Source: JANWHV01 sp035534995 (lineage in GTDB: Bacteria; Chloroflexota; UBA5177; JANWHV01). From it: a stretch of DNA of 11,479 nt. The notes below the pieces were generated by a model. It saw only the letters and a program-made list of their open reading frames with translations. It was not told where the DNA came from and did no database searches. Within the stretch, counting starts at the first letter, position 1. Every line of letters begins with the position of its first letter. The stretch covers positions 1-11,479 of the forward strand of contig DATLQX010000038.1 of assembly GCA_035534995.1 (NCBI GenBank). The letters run 5' to 3'. Both the position numbers and the translations under genes were made by a program. Positions 7,640 through 11,479 of this stretch are shown here, in pieces.

Positions 7640-8581
7640 TCAGGCTACCGCGCCTGCCAGCCAGCCCGCCGCGAGGGCCAGCGAGGCCAGGGCAATGACC
7701 CCGAAATTGAACTGCAAGGTAGCGGCGGTCGGACGGAGGCGGTAGCCCAGAATCGCCGTCAGCAACAGCACCACCGAGGTTCCCAGCCCGGTTGGGTAGG
7801 CCCAGCCGCGATACTCCAACACGGGGGCCAGGATCAGGGTAAGCCCCTGCGCCGCTGCCAGCGCGCCCCAACAGAGGCCGAGACTCCGCCGCCGGCCCAG
7901 TTCATGGGTGAGTCCGCGAATCCCGAAGCCGTGATCACCCTCCAGATCGGGTAAGGTATTGGCCAGATGGATGGCCAGGCCAAGCAACAGCCCAAGCGGA
8001 TACGCGGGGGTCAGCCGCCCGGTGAGCTTCTCCATGGCCGCCCAGGCCCACACGGGGAGGGTAGGGATTGCCACGCCATAGGGGAGCCAACTCCAGCGGC
8101 TCCGCTTCAACCAGAGGTCGTAGGATAATCCGCAGCCCAGGCCAAGCAGAGCCGCGAACACGGTGGGCATGGGCAGCGACGCCGAGAGAGCCAGGCAGCC
8201 AACCGACAGGGCCCCAGCCAGGACCGCCGCCGCCTTCCGCGAGATGACCCCTCTGGCAACCGGCTTCCAGGGCTTGGTCGCGGCATCCAGTTCTCGGTCC
8301 ACCACGTCGTTGGCGGCGCCAATCGCTCCCTGTGAGCAGGCCACGGACAGCACGAGCCGGGCCAGCGCCCCCGTCTCGGCATGCCCACCCGCCGCCATCT
8401 CCGCGAACAGGAAGGAGGATGCCGTGACCAGCGCCGAGGGGAATGGATGTAACAGACGAAACCACCCCCAGGCGGCCCGCCTCCACTCGCCAGGTCGTGA
8501 CGATGCTTCCTGGTCGATTGCCTGCCCTCGATCCTGACTAACGACCGATACGGCGCCTTTGATCCCCAGTGTACCCTGCAT
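7640..8581 (-). CDS. UbiA-family prenyltransferase
   Basis: A polytopic membrane enzyme that joins a polyprenyl diphosphate to an aromatic or other acceptor, as in quinone, tetrapyrrole or archaeal-type lipid synthesis. With the ATG at 8581 it has 313 residues, close to the family norm. The first Asp-rich motif NDVVDRELD is at residues 91-99 and is followed by KPWKPVARG. The second, LPDLEGD, is at about 210-216. These bind the Mg-diphosphate. The N-terminal LLHPFPSAL and repeated hydrophobic helices fit the UbiA fold. The same frame stays open to a GTG at 8761, which would add 60 residues rich in RSDRS. That extension translates the repeat element at 8598-8723 and is unlikely to be native, so the ATG is preferred although no clear Shine-Dalgarno precedes it. 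The acceptor cannot be assigned. A UbiG-like methyltransferase about 0.85 kb away, on the other strand, hints at quinone-type chemistry. Confidence 0.9.
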   Translation of the reverse strand: MQGTLGIKGAVSVVSQDRGQAIDQEASSRPGEWRRAAWGWFRLLHPFPSALVTASSFLFAEMAAGGHAETGALARLVLSVACSQGAIGAANDVVDRELDAATKPWKPVARGVISRKAAAVLAGALSVGCLALSASLPMPTVFAALLGLGCGLSYDLWLKRSRWSWLPYGVAIPTLPVWAWAAMEKLTGRLTPAYPLGLLLGLAIHLANTLPDLEGDHGFGIRGLTHELGRRRSLGLCWGALAAAQGLTLILAPVLEYRGWAYPTGLGTSVVLLLTAILGYRLRPTAATLQFNFGVIALASLALAAGWLAGAVA

Positions 8582-8597
8582 GCCAGGGCTCTTAGTG

Positions 8598-8723
8598 GGA
8601 GCGCGGATCGCCAGGCCCACTGAGCTTGGCGGATATTCGCCTGATCGGTCTGATCGGTCTGATCGGACCGATCGGTCTGATCGGACCGATCTCGTACCAG
8701 GCGGGCCTGGCGACCCGCGCTCC
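8598..8723 (-). mobile_element. 126-bp MITE-like element with inverted ends and GATC-repeat core, copy 1
   Basis: The ends are 23-bp inverted repeats (8598-8620 and 8701-8723) beginning GGAGCGCGGRTCGCCAGGCC, matching at 21 of 23 positions. Inside one end is a perfect 6-2-6 hairpin CCAGGCGGGCCTGG (8697-8710). The centre (8641-8691) is a tandem array of 9-bp units. A second copy in the opposite orientation begins at 11391; the two share 32 identical bases covering the end and hairpin (8693-8724 and 11390-11421), plus a similar core and opposite flank. No transposase gene is inside, so mobility would depend on enzymes elsewhere. No clear target-site duplication is seen. The element lies 16 bp from the prenyltransferase ATG, between it and the divergent small gene, so it may affect their expression. 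Confidence 0.8.
8641..8691. repeat. 9-bp tandem repeat array GATCGGTCT/GATCGGACC
   Basis: GATC occurs six times at exactly 9-bp spacing (8643, 8652, 8661, 8670, 8679, 8688). Units are GATCGGTCT or GATCGGACC. A GGTCT unit followed by a GGACC unit makes a near-palindrome with 8-bp arms GATCGGTC/GACCGATC. Two of these (8652-8673 and 8670-8691) sit head to tail sharing a GATC. Because nine is a multiple of three, every frame stays open through the array. Confidence 0.9.
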
Positions 8724-8833
8724 TCATCTCCACGGACGCGCGACGTACCCCTTATCGACACGGCGACCGCCCAGTAACCCCCCGCCCGGTATTCTTATCA
8801 GTGTATGGTATGGCGGATCGGAGGACTGGATCG

Positions 8834-9136
8834 GTGACCCGGAGATCGGGAAAAGGGCTGGCGGCCTGGCAAACGCGCTGGGTCGCGCTTCACGATGAAC
8901 TACACCTGCTGGAGGTGCTGCTCGAAGCGATCGAGCCGCGCCCCGAGTATACCACCGAGTACTGGGCACTTGGCGCCGATCTGATCACCCTGGGCCAGGA
9001 TCTCGATGAGACTTACACCATGACCCTGGCGGCCGGCGGCCCGGAAAGCGACGCTCCCTACCTCGAACTGCGCGGGCGCCTCACTCACTTGCAGGCCCGC
9101 GCTCAACTCCTCTCCCTGGAGCACGATCTCGAATAG
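8834..9136 (+). CDS. Small helical protein of unknown function
   Basis: About 100 residues, unrecognised. The translation is dominated by amphipathic helices: WVALHDELHLLEVLLEAI, then the segment RPEYTTEYWALGADLITLGQDL, and a last helix LTHLQARAQLLSLEHDLE. It has no signal peptide or membrane span, so it is likely a cytosolic helical bundle or small binding partner. The codons favour G/C in third positions like the neighbours, which argues for a real gene. The GTG at 8834 is chosen because GGAGGA lies at 8820-8825, eight bases upstream. Earlier in-frame starts at 8801 (GTG) and 8810 (ATG) lack such a site. It diverges from the prenyltransferase across the repeat element and converges with dedA. 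Confidence 0.7.
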   Translation: MTRRSGKGLAAWQTRWVALHDELHLLEVLLEAIEPRPEYTTEYWALGADLITLGQDLDETYTMTLAAGGPESDAPYLELRGRLTHLQARAQLLSLEHDLE

Positions 9137-9180
9137 CAATCGCGACCTCGCTCCCGGCGGATGAAATGGGTCGCCCACCC

Positions 9181-9197
9181 GGCCTCAGCCGGAGGCC
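9181..9197. terminator. Possible bidirectional terminator hairpin
   Basis: GGCCTC and GAGGCC form a perfect 6-bp stem around a 5-base loop in the 73-bp gap between the convergent small gene and dedA. A short CCTTTCC follows on the plus strand, and there is no U-run on the minus strand. The position is right but the tail is weak. Confidence 0.4.
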
Positions 9198-9209
9198 CCT
9201 TTCCGACCC

Positions 9210-9944
9210 CTACTCTCCCGCCGCCTGCTTGGGCGCCGCCGCTCGCCTTTCCGCCTCTTCTCGCTCTCTGGCCGCGCGTGACTGGCGGCTCCGATACCAG
9301 ACCGTACCCACGATGACGGCAAGCAGAACCACGACGATCACCACACCAACCGTGCCGAGGGTGGTCAATACCTTTTGCAGCTTGTCCAGGTTTTTGCCCA
9401 GCTCGTACCCGATCAAACCAAAGGTGGTGGACCACAGAATGGCCCCGCAGGCATTGTAGAGAAAGAAACGCCAGGGGTTCATCCGGTTCACCCCGGCCAG
9501 GAACGCGGCCCAGGCCCGGAGGATGGCCAGGAAGCGGCCAAAGAACACCGTGGCCCCGCCGTACTTGCGGAAATAGCGTTCGGCGTGGTCCAGGTGGGAC
9601 TCGTTGACCCGGACGTACTTCCCGTACTTGGTCACCAGCCCCCGGCCGCCCGTTCTCCCCACCCAAAAACCGAGATTATCGCCGGTGGTGGCCCCCAGAA
9701 TACAGGCCACGATCACCCAGGGCTCCTGCAAGGAGCAACCCTGGGCCGCGTAGACCGAGGCGGCGACCAGCATGGTCTCGCCGGGGAAGGGGATGCCGGT
9801 GCTCTCAATCCCGATAAACACGAAGACGGCGATGTACCCAAATGTATCGAGAAAATGCGAGATGCTGACATGCAGGCCAAGGACGGAAATATCCCTCAGC
9901 CAGCCGGGTAGGCCGGCGCAGGCGGCAAGCAACAGGGAAAACAC
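9210..9944 (-). CDS. DedA/VTT-family membrane protein
   Basis: A 244-residue inner-membrane protein of the DedA (SNARE-associated, VTT) family. Members include undecaprenyl-phosphate and phosphatidylethanolamine flippases and proteins needed for envelope integrity. The hallmark ESTGIPFPGE is at residues 47-56, GATTGDNLGFWVGR at 84-97, and FFGRF with a nearby second Arg (residues 137 and 143) at 134-143. AGVNRM follows at 150-155. A last hydrophobic helix at about 197-216 is followed by a charged, Arg/Glu/Ala-rich cytoplasmic tail. The GTG start at 9944 lies 6 bp after the murA stop, so the two genes form an operon. No strong Shine-Dalgarno precedes it, and translation may be coupled to murA. 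Pairing with a peptidoglycan-precursor gene suits a role in recycling the lipid carrier, but this is inference. Confidence 0.92.
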   Translation of the reverse strand: MFSLLLAACAGLPGWLRDISVLGLHVSISHFLDTFGYIAVFVFIGIESTGIPFPGETMLVAASVYAAQGCSLQEPWVIVACILGATTGDNLGFWVGRTGGRGLVTKYGKYVRVNESHLDHAERYFRKYGGATVFFGRFLAILRAWAAFLAGVNRMNPWRFFLYNACGAILWSTTFGLIGYELGKNLDKLQKVLTTLGTVGVVIVVVLLAVIVGTVWYRSRQSRAAREREEAERRAAAPKQAAGE

Positions 9945-9950
9945 CGTACG

Positions 9951-11207
9951 CTAATCTACCTTCTCGATCCGAGCGCCCAGGGCGCCCAGACGATCCACGA
10001 AATTCTCATAGCCGCGCTCCACCAGTTCCACGTCATGGATCTCGCTGGTCCCCTGGGCGGCCAGGGCTGCCAATACCAGGGCCGCGCCCGCCCGCAGGTC
10101 CGGACTGTAGACGGTTCGGGGTCGGAGCGGGGTCGGCCCGGTCACCACGCAGCGATGCGGGTCGCAGAGCACGATGTTGGCGCCCATGTTCACCAGCTTA
10201 TCAATGAAGAACATCCGGCCCTCGTACATCCAGTCGTGGATCAGGGTGGTGCCGGCAGCCTGGGTCGCCAGGACGATCAGCACCGAGGCCAGGTCGGTGG
10301 GGAAGCCGGGCCACGGATCGGTCGCCACCTTCCGAGTCGCCACCAGTTCCGAGGGACGGACGTGCAGGGTGCCCTCGCCCTCCTCGAAATCCACGCCCAT
10401 CCGGCGCAAGACCAGGCCGATCATCTCGAAGTGCTGGGGCACGAAGTTGCGAATGGTCAGGTTGCCGCCGGTAAGGGCACCGGCGATCGCCAGGGTTCCC
10501 ACGTCTATATGATCGGTGGAAATGCGGAACTCCGTCCCATGAAGGGCCTCGGTCCCTTCCACCCGAATGACGTTGCTGCCCACGCCCTTGATTTTGGCCC
10601 CCATCTGCAGGAGGAAGCGGCAGAAATCCTCCACATGCGGCTCGCAGGCGGCGTGCTTGACGACGGTCTGCCCCGCCGCCAGGCAGGCCGCCATGACCGC
10701 GTTCTCGGTCGCGGTCACTGATGCCTCGTCCAGAAACACGTTGGCCCCCAACAGCTTGGCGGCGGTAATGTCGTAGACGCCGTCCACCTCGGTGACTCGC
10801 GCGCCCATGGATTGCAGGGCATCAAGATGAGTGCCGATGTCTCGGCGTCCGATCACGCAGCCCCCTGGGTGGGTGGTGCGGGCCCGCCCCAGGCGGGCCA
10901 CCAACGGCGCCACCAGGGTAACGGCGGCGCGCATCTTCCGCACCAGGTTGGGATTCAGGGTAGTTTCGCGCACGTCGGCGCAACAAATGCGCAACGTCTT
11001 GCTCCCCAGGCCCTCCACGGAGGCGCCCAATTCACGGAGCAGGTTGCCCATCACCACCACATCGGTGATCTGCGGCACATTGGTCAATACGCAGGGGTCA
11101 TCGGTCAGCAACGTAGCGGCCATAATCGGCAGCACGGCGTTCTTATTCGCCGCTGCCTCTACCGTGCCCTCCAGGGCCACGCCGCCTTGCACCACATAAC
11201 GGGACAT
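9951..11207 (-). CDS. murA: UDP-N-acetylglucosamine 1-carboxyvinyltransferase (MurA)
   Basis: A 418-residue cytosolic enzyme, full family length, catalysing transfer of enolpyruvate from PEP to UDP-GlcNAc, the first committed step of peptidoglycan synthesis. The substrate-binding pair K22-N23 is present. The fosfomycin-targeted catalytic cysteine lies in PGGCVIG (C117), so the enzyme is predicted fosfomycin-sensitive at this site. The catalytic aspartate is in GFPTD (D305). DLRAGAAL (R372) and VERGYENF (R398) match the family's conserved arginines. The loop KMRAAVTLVAPLVAR has Ala-Val where many MurAs have Ser-Ile or Ser-Phe after KMRA. The ATG at 11207 has AAGGAG five bases upstream, a clear ribosome-binding site. 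It is first in an operon with the DedA gene. Confidence 0.96.
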   Translation of the reverse strand: MSRYVVQGGVALEGTVEAAANKNAVLPIMAATLLTDDPCVLTNVPQITDVVVMGNLLRELGASVEGLGSKTLRICCADVRETTLNPNLVRKMRAAVTLVAPLVARLGRARTTHPGGCVIGRRDIGTHLDALQSMGARVTEVDGVYDITAAKLLGANVFLDEASVTATENAVMAACLAAGQTVVKHAACEPHVEDFCRFLLQMGAKIKGVGSNVIRVEGTEALHGTEFRISTDHIDVGTLAIAGALTGGNLTIRNFVPQHFEMIGLVLRRMGVDFEEGEGTLHVRPSELVATRKVATDPWPGFPTDLASVLIVLATQAAGTTLIHDWMYEGRMFFIDKLVNMGANIVLCDPHRCVVTGPTPLRPRTVYSPDLRAGAALVLAALAAQGTSEIHDVELVERGYENFVDRLGALGARIEKVD

Positions 11208-11212
11208 GCCAT

Positions 11213-11218
11213 CTCCTT
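11213..11218 (-). promoter_or_regulatory. Shine-Dalgarno of murA
   Basis: AAGGAG on the minus strand, five bases before the ATG at 11207, fixes the murA start. Confidence 0.75.
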
Positions 11219-11269
11219 GGATAGTGCGCCCGGCCGCGCCATCAAGCGTCCAGTTCGCGGCCCACCCAT

Positions 11270-11305
11270 AGTATAAGGTCCAGCAAGAATGCGCGCCTTG
11301 GTCAA
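11270..11305 (-). promoter_or_regulatory. Weak candidate promoter for murA-dedA
   Basis: TATACT (11270-11275, minus strand) looks like a -10 box about 60 bp upstream of murA. TTGACC (11300-11305) resembles a -35, but the spacing is 24 bp, longer than the usual 16-18, so only the -10 is persuasive. The rest of 11208-11390 shows no gene. Confidence 0.25.
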
Positions 11306-11390
11306 ACGGGGGATTGGGTGCCGGAGATTCGCGATTCAGGTTGGATCACGGCCACGGTCGGCAAGAGTCCGCCTGGGAGCAGGCATTGTA

Positions 11391-11479
11391 GGAGCGCGGG
11401 TCGCCAGGCCCGCCTGGTACGGGGACGATCAGATCGGTCGGATCGGTCGGATCCGACCGATCAGTCGGATAACCGCCAA
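11391..11479 (+). mobile_element. MITE-like element copy 2, cut by the window edge
   Basis: Opposite in orientation to the copy at 8598-8723. It begins with the same 23-bp end and the 6-2-6 hairpin CCAGGCCCGCCTGG (11404-11417). It then has GATC repeats at 9-bp spacing (11432, 11441, 11450, 11459), including a perfect 22-bp palindrome at 11441-11462 with half-site GATCGGTCGGA. The last bases, CGGATAACCGCCAA, match the segment inside the other end of copy 1, so the missing inverted end should lie just beyond the window. It is 183 bp upstream of the murA start. Confidence 0.8.

Noticed and set aside
8641..8691. Short regular repeats suggesting a CRISPR array
   Set aside because: Units are 9 bp with no unique spacers, and no cas gene is present; this is a tandem microsatellite core.
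8626..8898. 90-residue plus-strand frame starting with LIGLIGLIGPIGLIGP
   Set aside because: The hydrophobic start is only a translation of the 9-bp repeat; the rest overlaps the better-supported small gene in another frame.
10035..10721. 228-residue plus-strand frame
   Set aside because: It is the antisense shadow of murA, whose catalytic motifs are intact.

Overview
The window is high-GC bacterial DNA with tightly packed genes and no rRNA, tRNA, CRISPR array, phage gene or transposase that I can see. The large XRE/NB-ARC/TPR regulator, the DrrAB-type exporter and the abundance of short palindromic repeats would suit a Chloroflexota-like or actinobacterial-like organism. That placement is an inference: no marker gene settles it, and murA is too universal to help.

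Layout from left to right. (1) 1-1019, minus: 5' part of an acyl-CoA/malonyl-CoA synthetase gene that runs off the left edge. (2) 1020-1508: non-coding, with a 131-bp composite inverted repeat of four 14-nt hairpins. (3) 1509-3292, plus: two-gene DrrA/DrrB-type ABC exporter operon. (4) 3303-5801, minus: 832-residue XRE/NB-ARC/TPR regulator, convergent with the exporter and only 10 bp from it. (5) 6004-6792, plus: UbiG-like SAM methyltransferase, divergent from the regulator. (6) about 6853-7320, plus: conserved-looking unknown protein with an FHRGWTG motif. (7) 7321-7639: non-coding, with a strikingly AT-rich island. (8) 7640-8581, minus: UbiA-family prenyltransferase. (9) 8598-8723: 126-bp element with inverted terminal repeats and a core of 9-bp GATC-containing repeats. 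(10) 8834-9136, plus: small helical unknown protein. (11) 11207 down to 9210, minus: murA-dedA operon. (12) 11391 to the right edge: a second, truncated and oppositely oriented copy of the 126-bp element.

Functionally this is a mixed neighbourhood. murA makes the first committed peptidoglycan precursor, and the downstream DedA-family membrane protein fits an envelope-lipid role such as undecaprenyl-phosphate recycling. The UbiA-like and UbiG-like enzymes suggest prenylated-quinone or related lipid chemistry, but they are not in one operon. DrrAB with the neighbouring ATP-binding regulator could be a drug- or metabolite-export module under local control.

No new multi-gene system can be demonstrated here. 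The most unusual content is non-coding: two copies of a MITE-like element with 9-bp-phased GATC palindromes, and an unrelated four-hairpin inverted repeat built from 6-2-6 palindromes.
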